Below are positions 7,033-14,435 of a stretch of 17,722 bases of DNA, one piece after another. Every line of letters starts with the position of its first letter. The first letter of the stretch is position 1. The stretch is from DATILI01 sp035476635 (GTDB lineage Bacteria > Pseudomonadota > Gammaproteobacteria > Burkholderiales > Burkholderiaceae_C). The notes under the pieces were generated by a model that saw only the letters and a program-made list of their open reading frames with translations, searched no databases and was not told where the DNA came from. The stretch is taken from assembly GCA_035476635.1 (NCBI GenBank), contig DATILI010000321.1, positions 1 through 17,722 of the forward strand. The letters run 5' to 3'. Both the position numbers and the translations under genes were made by a program.

Positions 7033-9576
7033 CTACCAGTCCTCCTTGACCGCCAGCACCGCATCGCGTCCCGCCGCCGCGCGCCCGGCAAGCCAGGCTG
7101 TCAGCGTGCCCGCGGCCACCACCGCGGCGCATAGCGCAATGAGGCGCAGCCAGGGAATGTCCAGGTCCATGGTCCAGTGAAAACTCTGCGGGTTGACCAC
7201 GTGCACCAGCACCACGCTCACGGCCAGCCCCAGGCCCAGGCCGGCCATTGCGCCCATGGCCGTCCAGGCCGCGCCTTCGCCGGCCACCACGGCCAGGATC
7301 TGCTTGCGCGTGAAGCCCAGGTGCGCGAGCAGGCCGAACTCCTTGGCGCGTGCCAGCACCTGGGCGCTGAAGCTCGCGGCGACGCCGAACAGGCCGATGA
7401 AGATCGCCACGGCCTGCAGCCAATACGTCACGGCGAAGCTGCGGTCGAAGATGCGCAGCGAGGTGGCGCGAAGCTGGCCGGCCGACGCAAATTCGATCAG
7501 TGCCGCGCCGCTCGCCTGTGCCTCGGCCAGCGCGCGGATGCGCGGCTGCAGCTCTTGCGCGCTGGCACCGGGTGCGAGCCACAGCGCCATGTCGTTGACG
7601 CGCCGGTCGCCGGTGAGCCGTTCGAAATCGCGCTGGTCCATCGCGATGGAGCCGAACTGGCGCACATAGTCGCGCCACACGCCGGCGACAAAGAATGGGG
7701 CGGCCGGTACATGCGCGTTGTTGGCTGCCGCCGCAAACGACGCTGAAAGCCGGCCGAGCGGCGTGCCCGGCCGCGCGCCATAGAGATCCACCATCGCCTC
7801 GCTCACATAGACGGCGGTGTGGCCTGGCGGCACCGGCACCAGGCTGCCGACCAGGGGCAGGCTGCGGGCCGGGTCGTCCAGCGTACGAGCCACCAGCATC
7901 ACCGGCGGCTGGGCCGGGTCCAGCAGCAGCGCGCGCGTGCGCACCGTGGCCACGCGCTGCACGCCTTCGAGCTGTGCCACGGCCTGCACGAAGGCGGGCT
8001 CGAAGTACGCCGTTTCGCCGACGCCACTGGTGGTAGCCGTGCGCACATAGAGCTCGGCCGGCAGCACGACGTCGAGCCAGCGCGTGACCGAATCGCGAAA
8101 GCTTGCCACCATCACCGTGAGCGCAACCGCCAGACTCAAGGCGGCCACCACGCCGCTGACCGCCACGGCAGCACTTTCGCGTGCGCGGCGCGCGCGTTCC
8201 ACGGCGAGCAAGGGCAACAACCGGTGCGCCACGCGCGGCCCCAGGGCGCCATACACCAGCGCGATCAACCAGGGCAGCGCGCCAATGCCACCCACCAGCA
8301 GCAAGCCGACCGCCAGATAGGCGGCGATGGGCACGCCAAGCACCGGCGGCATCAGCGCCAGCAGCGCGCCGGCCACGATCAGCAACAGGCTGAAGATGTG
8401 ATGACGGCGCGCCTGCGACATCGCGCCCAATCCTTTGAGTGCCTGCGCGGGCGGCAGTGCTTGCACGGCACGCGCCGGCCACCAGCCGCCGGCCAGCGCT
8501 GCCGCCACGCCAAGCCCGCCATACACCAGCGCCGCAGCGCCGCTCCACTGCAAGGCTGGCGCCACGCCGGAAAAGTAGCCGCCGCCGAGATCGCCGCCCA
8601 GCAATTGGAGTGCCGTTGCCGCCAGTGCCGTGCCCAGCGCAATGCCCGCCATGCTGCCCGCAATGCCCAGCACCAATGACTCGGCCAGCACCAGCAGCAG
8701 GCGCTCGCGGCCGGTGAGGCCCAGCACGCCGAGCAGCGCGAACTGTTGCTGCCGCTTGGCCACGCCCAGCGACAGCACCGAGAACACGAGAAATGCGCCG
8801 GTGAATAGAGCCACCAGCGCCAGCACCGTGAGGTTGACCCGGTACGCACGCGACAAGTTGCTCACGCGCTGCGCCGCGTCGCCGGGCTCGGCCGCGGCAA
8901 TGCCGGGCGGCAACTGCAGCGTGCGCACAAAGGCTTTGTGGTCGGTACCGGCCTTGAGCTTCAGGTCGATGCGCGTGAGTTGTCCGAGCCGGCCGAACAG
9001 CTCCTGCGCCGCGCCGATGTCCATCACCGCCAGCGGCGCCCCTGCCGCACCGACACTGCCGGCCACGTGCAGCGCGCGTAGCGTCAGCGCGCTTTGCACC
9101 TGGAGCGTGTCGACGCCCAGCGCGCTGCGCGCTGCGGGATTCAGGAACACCTGGTCCGGCGCGAACAACGCCTGCCGGTCCGCTTGCGCGTTGGGCACCG
9201 GCATCAGCGCCGGCGCCATGGCCGCGACCACCAGCGCGTCGACGCCGACCACGCGCAGCGGCTTGCGCTCGCCCTGCGGCGTGAGGACCAGCGTGTTGAG
9301 TTCAAGCACCGGGCTGGCCAGCTGCACCTGCGGGTGGTTCGCCACGCGGGCATAGACCGCTTCGTCAAAGCCGCCTTGCATCGCGCGCAGTTCCAGGTCG
9401 GGCTGCCCGTTGACCGAGCGCACCGCGCTGGAAAATTCATCCAGCGCCGAGGCGTTGATCAGGTGCACCGAAAACGCCAGCGCCACCCCCAGCATCACTG
9501 CCACCACCGCCGCCGCGTTGCGCCAGGGATGGTGGCGCAGCTCTTGCCAGGAGAAAGTGGTGAGAAGGGCGCGCAT
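7033..9576 (-). CDS. FtsX/YbbP-type ABC transporter permease
   Basis: An 847-residue inner-membrane protein with about ten membrane segments: one at residues 20-40; three around 245-272, 292-325 and 342-365; two within 393-445; one at 467-492; and three around 715-742, 765-793 and 807-830. Two large, probably periplasmic, domains (about 41-245 and 493-715) separate them. This duplicated FtsX layout matches COG3127 (YbbP) permeases in size and topology. The stretch FSVLSLGVAKRQQQFALLGVLG and the later ARAKEFGLLAHLGFT are typical FtsX coupling regions. Such permeases act with LolD/MacB-like ATPases in moving lipophilic or envelope substrates. The ATPase is probably the one at 11294-11941. The ATG at 9576 has no good ribosome site but follows a CACAAT box by 6 nt, suggesting a nearly leaderless mRNA. 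The AttH-like gene follows 5 nt after the stop. Confidence 0.9.
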   Translation of the reverse strand: MRALLTTFSWQELRHHPWRNAAAVVAVMLGVALAFSVHLINASALDEFSSAVRSVNGQPDLELRAMQGGFDEAVYARVANHPQVQLASPVLELNTLVLTPQGERKPLRVVGVDALVVAAMAPALMPVPNAQADRQALFAPDQVFLNPAARSALGVDTLQVQSALTLRALHVAGSVGAAGAPLAVMDIGAAQELFGRLGQLTRIDLKLKAGTDHKAFVRTLQLPPGIAAAEPGDAAQRVSNLSRAYRVNLTVLALVALFTGAFLVFSVLSLGVAKRQQQFALLGVLGLTGRERLLLVLAESLVLGIAGSMAGIALGTALAATALQLLGGDLGGGYFSGVAPALQWSGAAALVYGGLGVAAALAGGWWPARAVQALPPAQALKGLGAMSQARRHHIFSLLLIVAGALLALMPPVLGVPIAAYLAVGLLLVGGIGALPWLIALVYGALGPRVAHRLLPLLAVERARRARESAAVAVSGVVAALSLAVALTVMVASFRDSVTRWLDVVLPAELYVRTATTSGVGETAYFEPAFVQAVAQLEGVQRVATVRTRALLLDPAQPPVMLVARTLDDPARSLPLVGSLVPVPPGHTAVYVSEAMVDLYGARPGTPLGRLSASFAAAANNAHVPAAPFFVAGVWRDYVRQFGSIAMDQRDFERLTGDRRVNDMALWLAPGASAQELQPRIRALAEAQASGAALIEFASAGQLRATSLRIFDRSFAVTYWLQAVAIFIGLFGVAASFSAQVLARAKEFGLLAHLGFTRKQILAVVAGEGAAWTAMGAMAGLGLGLAVSVVLVHVVNPQSFHWTMDLDIPWLRLIALCAAVVAAGTLTAWLAGRAAAGRDAVLAVKEDW
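7041..7047 (-). promoter_or_regulatory. Ribosome binding site deciding the AttH-like start
   Basis: On the minus strand this reads AAGGAGG, a full anti-16S match, ending 13 nt before the ATG at 7027 and lying within the last codons of the permease. It favours the 7027 start over 7006, although the spacing is longer than optimal. Confidence 0.5.
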
Positions 9577-9582
9577 GCGGCG

Positions 9583-9588
9583 ATTGTG
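9583..9588 (-). promoter_or_regulatory. Possible -10 box, near-leaderless start of the permease
   Basis: The minus strand reads CACAAT, then 6 nt, then the permease ATG, placing a transcription start at the A of ATG. No convincing -35 is visible and there is no Shine-Dalgarno sequence upstream of the ATG. It would allow the permease-AttH pair to be expressed independently of the distant ATPase. Confidence 0.3.
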
Positions 9589-9657
9589 ACCGGCGCGTCG
9601 GGCGAGAACGTGGGCGAGGAGAACGAAACAAGGGGAGAATCGCCACGGAGGTGCGAG

Positions 9658-11061
9658 ATGAAGCGAACGTTCAAGGTGGTTCTTTGTGTCGTGGCCGTGC
9701 TGATCGCAGTGCCGCTCGCGGGCATTGGATTCGTTGTGGCCTACAACCAATTCGACGAACCGTTGACGCCGCAGGCCCAGGCGCTGGTCCAGCCGCAGCC
9801 CGTCGGCGGGGACGCTGCCAGCAACGCGTATTTCGTGCTGCTCGGCCTGCGTGCGCCAAAGGGGCAGGACGCCCATGCCGCCGGCATGCAGATCGATAAG
9901 CTCCATTTCGATTATTTTTCCACCCTGCCTGGGGCGCGCGCGAGCGCGGCGCCCGATGACAAGGCCTTGCGCGCCAGTGCGTCGGTTAGCGCCGCGTGGT
10001 CCGCCAAGCTGCGCTGCAACTGGTTCGAGAAAGACTGTTTGGCTCACTACCTCGCTTTGCGAGCCGAGCTGGACCAGTTTCGCGAAGAGCACGCCTTGTT
10101 GATCGAGCGCCATCAGCGCGTGGCCCAGCTTTCTCACTACCAGGACCGCCCCTTGCTGAGCCTGCACGAGCCCTTGCCCAGCTTGAAAGACTATCTTGAC
10201 CTGGATGCGTTTTCCATGGCGCAGATTGTGGTGATGTGCGAAGAGGGACGCATCGCACCAGCGCTGGAGCAATTGGCGGCTTCGGTGGCGACGGCGCGCA
10301 AGGTGCTCGCAAACGCGCAACAGCTGGTCACAAAAATGGTTTTCTCAAAAATGCTGCGCGACAACCTCGCACTGCTCAATGCCCTGCTTGCAAAATATTC
10401 TGCGGTCGCGGCGGCACCGGCGATACCGCCCCCAACGCTGCTTGCGCCGCTGTCGGGCGCTGAGAAAAGCATCCAGGCCGCGCTGGATTCCGAGGCGCGC
10501 GTACTCGCCAGAACCGTGATGTATCTGGATGCCAGCGACCTTGGCAGCTTGTCGGATCAGACGTTTGAGAAGCTGCTGGCCAGGCGCAGCGATTTCGCGT
10601 TCAAGCGGCATGCGACGCTGAACTTGATCGCCAGCGGGCAGCCGTTCTATCCGGCGGCCTCGCGCTCACCCCAGCCAGCGGGCCAAGCCACTGCGCCCTT
10701 GAAAGCTTGGCCGTCGGGCAACTTCTGGGACGACTACGTGGACAACCCGACCGGCAAGGTCTTGCTGAAAATAGCGGCCCCAGATTACCGCGAGTATGTG
10801 GACCGCCTTAGCGACACCGATGGCTACCAGCGGCTGACTGCGCTGCACTTGCTCATCCGTCAGGGGACGGTGGCAGACGCGGAGGTCCCGGCACTGATCG
10901 AGGCGCAGGCCGGGCAGTACGGCGACCCCTACACAGGCAAGCCAATGCAATGGGACGCCGCTTCCCGAACGCTGTCCTTCCTGGGCCATGGCAAGGCGCC
11001 GACCAGCAAGGCGGTCAAGGACTACCGATTCAGTGTGAAGCTGGGGACACCGAAAGGCTGA
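9658..11061 (+). CDS. Membrane-anchored protein of unknown function
   Basis: A 467-residue protein I do not recognise. The ATG at 9658 follows GGAGG (9647-9651) by 6 nt. Residues about 5-29 form one hydrophobic segment after MKRTFK, giving a signal anchor with the remainder probably periplasmic. Residues about 100-270 look all-helical (YLALRAELDQFREEHALL and the later LRDNLALLNALLAKY), with a Cys pair near the CNWFEKDC segment. The C-terminal part has FWDDYVDNPTGKVLLK and ends with a DPYTGKPMQWD segment followed by SFLGHG; a DPxxGKPxxW/Y-like ending occurs in various uncharacterised membrane-anchored proteins. It is transcribed divergently from the permease and convergently toward the ATPase, so it separates the two genes of a probable ABC system. 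A link to that system is possible but not shown by sequence. Confidence 0.85.
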   Translation: MKRTFKVVLCVVAVLIAVPLAGIGFVVAYNQFDEPLTPQAQALVQPQPVGGDAASNAYFVLLGLRAPKGQDAHAAGMQIDKLHFDYFSTLPGARASAAPDDKALRASASVSAAWSAKLRCNWFEKDCLAHYLALRAELDQFREEHALLIERHQRVAQLSHYQDRPLLSLHEPLPSLKDYLDLDAFSMAQIVVMCEEGRIAPALEQLAASVATARKVLANAQQLVTKMVFSKMLRDNLALLNALLAKYSAVAAAPAIPPPTLLAPLSGAEKSIQAALDSEARVLARTVMYLDASDLGSLSDQTFEKLLARRSDFAFKRHATLNLIASGQPFYPAASRSPQPAGQATAPLKAWPSGNFWDDYVDNPTGKVLLKIAAPDYREYVDRLSDTDGYQRLTALHLLIRQGTVADAEVPALIEAQAGQYGDPYTGKPMQWDAASRTLSFLGHGKAPTSKAVKDYRFSVKLGTPKG

Positions 11062-11293
11062 TGCCAAATCAGCCCTTGTTGGCCGCAATCGGCACCTGCG
11101 CCAGTTGCGGGATGAAGCGGTGCAGGCGTCATGCCCCGGCAAGCCCGCGCTACGTGCCGGTGAGGTGCTGTGTGCTGACGGCAATTGCTGGAAGTTATGC
11201 AAAAGTAAAGTAGAAGTTCATATCTGCATAGACCCCCAGGCCAGCGACGAGCCTAATCCGGCCCCGCAGCCGAACAATTGCAGGCTTGCGCAT
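11061..11293. other. Gap between convergent genes with an inverted repeat and a small cysteine-rich frame
   Basis: The 232-nt gap holds a perfect 6-bp inverted repeat, CCGGCA at 11136-11141 and TGCCGG at 11155-11160, with a 13-nt loop and no T-run. An open frame of 50 codons begins with an ATG overlapping the upstream stop (TGATG at 11059-11063) and ends at 11213; its product would have six cysteines, including CASC. A short AT-richer patch lies at about 11197-11232. I see no strong terminator and cannot show that the small frame is expressed. Confidence 0.3.
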
Positions 11294-11941
11294 TCAGGTG
11301 GCTATGCCAGTACTGGTGAGGTGCAGCTTGCGATCAGCGCGCGCCGCCGCCGCTTCGGAATGGGTGACGAGTACCAGCGACGCGCCGCTCGCGCGTGCCT
11401 GGGCGATCAGCACGTCCATGACCTTTGCGGCGGTGGTGGGGTCCAGGTTGCCGGTGGGCTCGTCTGCCAGCAGCAGGGAAGGGCGGTGCACCAGGGCACG
11501 CGCAATTGCCACGCGCTGCAACTGGCCGCCGGAGAGTTGCTGTGGCAGGCGCGGCCCGAGCCCGGCAAGGCCCACGGCTTCGAGCACGGCCTGCACGCGG
11601 TTCGCGTCGGGTCGGCCCAGGAGCATCAGCGGCAGGGCCACGTTCTGCGCGACATCCAGGTGCGGCAGCACGTGAAAGGCCTGGAACACGAAGCCGACTT
11701 TCTCGCGCCGTGTCAGGGCGCGTTGGTCGTCGCTCAAAGCGCCCAAGTCGACACCGTCCAGCAGCACCGCGCCTTCGTCCCAATGGTCCAGGCCGGCCAT
11801 GCAATTGAGAAGGGTGGATTTGCCGACGCCGGACTCGCCCACGATGGCGACGAACTCGCCCGGTGCGACTTCCAGCGAAACGTCGGCGAACACTGCCGCT
11901 TCGGCATAGCGCTTGGCGAGATCGCGGATGACCAGGCTCAC
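11294..11941 (-). CDS. LolD/YbbA-type ABC transporter ATPase
   Basis: A 215-residue nucleotide-binding protein. Walker A is GESGVGKST at 35-43, the Q-loop is near Q87, the signature LSGGQ is at 136-140, Walker B LLLADEP is at 156-162 with E161 catalytic, the D-loop is NLD at 165-167 and the switch His is H194. Size and the LSGGQLQRVAIARAL block place it with LolD/MacB/YbbA ATPases, which pair with FtsX-fold permeases, hence with the permease at 7033-9576. GTG at 11941 is chosen because AAGGA (11949-11953) sits 7 nt upstream; a TTG at 11971 would overlap miaA and has no clear ribosome site. It follows miaA by 22 nt and is probably read from the same transcript. All catalytic motifs are intact. 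Confidence 0.92.
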   Translation of the reverse strand: MSLVIRDLAKRYAEAAVFADVSLEVAPGEFVAIVGESGVGKSTLLNCMAGLDHWDEGAVLLDGVDLGALSDDQRALTRREKVGFVFQAFHVLPHLDVAQNVALPLMLLGRPDANRVQAVLEAVGLAGLGPRLPQQLSGGQLQRVAIARALVHRPSLLLADEPTGNLDPTTAAKVMDVLIAQARASGASLVLVTHSEAAAARADRKLHLTSTGIAT

Positions 11942-11948
11942 GCGTTGG

Positions 11949-11953
11949 TCCTT
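11949..11953 (-). promoter_or_regulatory. Ribosome binding site deciding a GTG start
   Basis: The minus strand reads AAGGA followed by 7 nt and GTG (11941-11939). This supports the GTG start of the ABC ATPase over the upstream TTG. Confidence 0.6.
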
Positions 11954-11963
11954 GTGCCGGGTC

Positions 11964-12905
11964 TCATGCAACGGCCTTGACGCGGCTCAGCACCTGTTCC
12001 AGCGCAGTCGCATCGTCGCAGGGCACGACTTGCCGCTCGGGCATGGAGCGCAGCCAGGTGAGCTGGCGCTTGGCCAGCTGGCGCGTGGCGAAGATGCCGC
12101 GGTCACGCAAGTCCCGCAAGGGCCAGTTGCCCTCCAATGCTTCCCAGGCCTGGCGGTAGCCGACGCAGCGCATCGACGGCAGCTCGGGCGAAAGGTCGCC
12201 GCGTGCGCGCAGGGCCAGCACCTCATCAAGAAAGCCGCCGGCCAGCATCGCGTCGAAGCGTTGCGCGATGCGCTGGTGCAGCCAGGCGCGGTCCGTGGGT
12301 TCCAGCGAGATCAGGGCGGCCAGGCCGGGTGCGCGGCCTGCAGCTGGCTTCACTGTGTGAAAGCTCGAAAGCGGTCGGCCTGAAACGCGAAACACCTCCA
12401 ACGCGCGCTGGATGCGCTGCGCGTCGGCCGGTTGCAGGCGCGCTGCGGCGACCGGGTCGACGGCGGCAAGCTGGCGGTGCATGGCGGGCCAGCCCTCGCG
12501 TGCAGCCTCGGCTTCGAGCTCGGCACGTACCGCGGGGTCGGCGGCGGGCATGGCGTCCAGCCCATCGAACAAGGCCTTGAAGTACAGCATGGTGCCGCCG
12601 ACCAGGAGCGGCAGCTTGCCGCGCGCGGCGATGTCGCGGATCAAGGCCTGCGCATCGGCAACGAACTCGGCTGCGCTATAGGCCTGCAGCGGGTCGCGGA
12701 TGTCGAGCAAATGGTGCGGCACCTGGCCGCGTTCTTCGCGCGTGGGCTTGGCCGTGCCGATGTCCATGCCGCGGTAGACCAGGGCCGAATCGACGCTGAC
12801 GATCTCCACGCCATGGCGCTCGGCAATCGCCAGGGCGGCAGCCGTCTTGCCCGACGCCGTCGGGCCTGCGAGGGCGATGTAGCGGGGCAGCGCTGCGCTC
12901 AGCAC
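11964..12905 (-). CDS. miaA: tRNA dimethylallyltransferase MiaA
   Basis: A 313-residue protein, the usual MiaA length. It transfers a dimethylallyl group from DMAPP to N6 of A37 in tRNAs reading UNN codons, in the cytoplasm. Motifs: P-loop GPTASGKT at 14-21, DSALVYRGMDIGTAKP at 39-54, HHLLDIRDP, the LLVGGTMLYFKAL block, the DAQRIQRALEV helix, and MRCVGYRQAWEAL near the C-terminus. The start is placed at GTG 12905, 7 codons before the first beta strand; no ATG is available in frame and the ribosome site is poor. The gene lies 146 nt downstream of the MFS exporter gene, with a hairpin-rich repeat between them, and 22 nt upstream of the ABC ATPase. Confidence 0.95.
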   Translation of the reverse strand: MLSAALPRYIALAGPTASGKTAAALAIAERHGVEIVSVDSALVYRGMDIGTAKPTREERGQVPHHLLDIRDPLQAYSAAEFVADAQALIRDIAARGKLPLLVGGTMLYFKALFDGLDAMPAADPAVRAELEAEAAREGWPAMHRQLAAVDPVAAARLQPADAQRIQRALEVFRVSGRPLSSFHTVKPAAGRAPGLAALISLEPTDRAWLHQRIAQRFDAMLAGGFLDEVLALRARGDLSPELPSMRCVGYRQAWEALEGNWPLRDLRDRGIFATRQLAKRQLTWLRSMPERQVVPCDDATALEQVLSRVKAVA

Positions 12906-12978
12906 GTCGGTGACCCATTGCGCTGCGGCCGATCCACGCCGCGTGAAACGAAAACGGCTGAAGGCGGGGAACACCGCA

Positions 12979-13038
12979 GAACCGGCTTTGCCGGGCTGCT
13001 GGTGTTGCCCCCTGAGGGGGAGGCGGCGCAGCCGGTTC
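12979..13038. repeat. Compound inverted-repeat (REP-like) element
   Basis: A perfect 9-bp inverted repeat, GAACCGGCT at 12979-12987 and AGCCGGTTC at 13030-13038, encloses two further perfect hairpins: CCGGC-TTT-GCCGG at 12982-12994 and CCCCC-TGA-GGGGG at 13008-13020. An alternative partner of the right arm is GAGGCGGC at 13020-13027, a degenerate stem with GCCGGTTC. The element is followed by a run of seven G at 13039-13045. No T-run follows on either strand, so it is not a classic intrinsic terminator. From memory, similar CCCCCTGAGGGGG plus GGCGGCGCAGCC elements are dispersed between genes in Comamonadaceae genomes; only one copy is visible here, so the repeat status is inference. Confidence 0.6.
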
Positions 13039-13051
13039 GGGGGGGAGTCAT

Positions 13052-14287
13052 CTATCGGGGGTCCCCATGCTTTTGTACCAGCGTCCAGGCGACCGTGGTG
13101 ATGCAGATGCTCCAGAACCAGACGCCGTTGGTCAGTGCGAACACCGTGCCGTCCAGATGCGTGCCAAGCCAGCCGCCCATGCCGAACGCCACGATCATCA
13201 TCAAGAAGCCGTTCAGCGCCGAAGCCGCACCGGCAGCCTGCGGGAACGGGCCGACCGCGCCACTTTGGCTGCACGGCTGGTGTACGCCATGGCCCAGCAT
13301 CACCAGGTAAAACGGCAACAGGATCGCCCAGCCGTTGTGGATGCCGGCCAGCGCCAGCCCACCGACCAGCGTGCCACCGGTGAGCGTCAGCAGGCCGGCG
13401 ATGGCGACCGAGCGCCGCACGCCGAAGCGCGGCAGCAGGCGGCGGCACAGCAAGGTGCCGAAGATATAGACGAACGACATGGAAAACATCACCAGGCCGT
13501 ACTGCGTGCGGGTGAGGCCCAGCACCTTGATGAACACGAAGGACGACGCTGCCAAAAAGGTGAACAGCGCGCCATACGAGGCGGCCGACAACGCCGAGAA
13601 TGCGAGGAACGTGGGGTGGCGGACGATGGTCCACCAGGTGCGTGCCAGCATGGCCGGCCGCAGCGCAGCCGCGTTCTTCTGCGGCACGGTCTCGACAAAG
13701 CGCAAGCCGACCACGGCGAGCGCGGCGACGCCAAACAGCGCCAGCACGAGCAGCGCGGCGCGCCAGCCGATCAAGTCCGACAGCAGGCCGCCCAGTGGTG
13801 CGCACAGGCAGGCGATGATGCCCAGCCCGGTCAGCCCCTTGGACATCACGCGGGCGCCTTCGACCGGCGCATAGAGATCGCGCACGATGGCGCGCGCGCA
13901 CATGACCGCCGCGCCCATGGCCGCCCCTTGTACCGTGCGCCACACGATCAGGAGCGCCATCGACGGCGCCAGCGCACTGCCCACGGCCGCGAGGGTGTAG
14001 GCGGCCAGGCCCCAGAGCAGGATGGGGCGGCGGCCGAAGCGGTCGGACAGCGGCCCCCAGATCAGTTGCGAAATGCCAAAGGCCAGCAGCAGCGCGGTGA
14101 GCGTGAGTTGGGCCTGCGCCACTGGGGCGCCAAAGCCTTCGGTCAGTGCGGGCAATGCGGGCAGGTACAGGTCGGTGGTCACCGGCTGGATACCCAGCAG
14201 CAGAGACAGCACCAGCACTACCAGACCGGGCGCCATCGGCGTAGCATGGCTTGGCGCAGGTGAAAGAGCGGTGGGCGTGGCAGGCAT
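13052..14287 (-). CDS. Bcr/CflA-type MFS multidrug exporter
   Basis: A 411-residue inner-membrane protein with about 12 hydrophobic segments. TTDLYLPALP at 37-46 in the first transmembrane region is typical of the Bcr/CflA group, and GPLSDRFGRRP at 78-88 is MFS motif A in the loop between segments 2 and 3. A central charged loop near residues 205-220 separates the two halves. The family exports drugs such as bicyclomycin, chloramphenicol or sulfonamides by proton antiport; the actual substrate cannot be told from sequence. The ATG at 14287 has no Shine-Dalgarno but lies 7 nt after an extended -10 box; an internal ATG at 14236 is an alternative. No adjacent transcriptional regulator is visible. 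Confidence 0.92.
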   Translation of the reverse strand: MPATPTALSPAPSHATPMAPGLVVLVLSLLLGIQPVTTDLYLPALPALTEGFGAPVAQAQLTLTALLLAFGISQLIWGPLSDRFGRRPILLWGLAAYTLAAVGSALAPSMALLIVWRTVQGAAMGAAVMCARAIVRDLYAPVEGARVMSKGLTGLGIIACLCAPLGGLLSDLIGWRAALLVLALFGVAALAVVGLRFVETVPQKNAAALRPAMLARTWWTIVRHPTFLAFSALSAASYGALFTFLAASSFVFIKVLGLTRTQYGLVMFSMSFVYIFGTLLCRRLLPRFGVRRSVAIAGLLTLTGGTLVGGLALAGIHNGWAILLPFYLVMLGHGVHQPCSQSGAVGPFPQAAGAASALNGFLMMIVAFGMGGWLGTHLDGTVFALTNGVWFWSICITTVAWTLVQKHGDPR

Positions 14288-14294
14288 CCGTCTG

Positions 14295-14303
14295 AGGTTA
14301 GCA
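14295..14303 (-). promoter_or_regulatory. Extended -10 box, near-leaderless start of the MFS gene
   Basis: The minus strand reads TGC-TAACCT, then 7 nt, then ATG. The TGn extension can substitute for a missing -35. Transcription would start at or one base before the ATG. Confidence 0.35.
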
Positions 14304-14424
14304 GATCAGGGTAAGCCCGCAGCTGTCGCCGCCGGGTCTGGCCATCAGGATTTCATCAAGATTCGGCCCCCACCGCCTGCTACCTTGCGCGGGCGTACTT
14401 CAGGCGCATTCCATTCCCAGAACC

Positions 14425-14430
14425 AGGAGA
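14425..14430 (+). promoter_or_regulatory. Ribosome binding site deciding a TTG start
   Basis: AGGAGA followed by 5 nt and TTG at 14436. It is the only good ribosome site ahead of the signal peptide of the serine hydrolase, and no ATG is available in frame near it. Confidence 0.65.
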
Positions 14431-14435
14431 CATCC

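Noticed and set aside
7028..8548. N-terminal extension of the AttH-like protein over the permease gene
   Set aside because: It overlaps the permease in another frame and has Ala/Arg/Gly-rich nonsense composition; the signal peptide begins at 7027 or 7006.
9577..10320. N-terminal extension of the permease over the divergent gene
   Set aside because: The FtsX-type N-terminus (first membrane helix after WRN) starts correctly at 9576 and the extension is antisense to a plus-strand gene.
11080..11140. A minus-strand peptide ending RFIPQLAQVPIAANKG that looks like a gene remnant
   Set aside because: A stop lies just upstream in the same frame, leaving fewer than 20 codons, and I cannot identify a parent family.
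11105..11980. Plus-strand open frame of about 290 codons starting with a cysteine-containing segment
   Set aside because: Most of it is antisense to the ABC ATPase, whose motifs are complete; the start is a TTG without ribosome site.
12979..13045. Intrinsic terminator for the MFS gene
   Set aside because: The hairpins are strong, but neither strand carries a T-run after the stem, and miaA downstream has no evident promoter of its own, so read-through is more likely.
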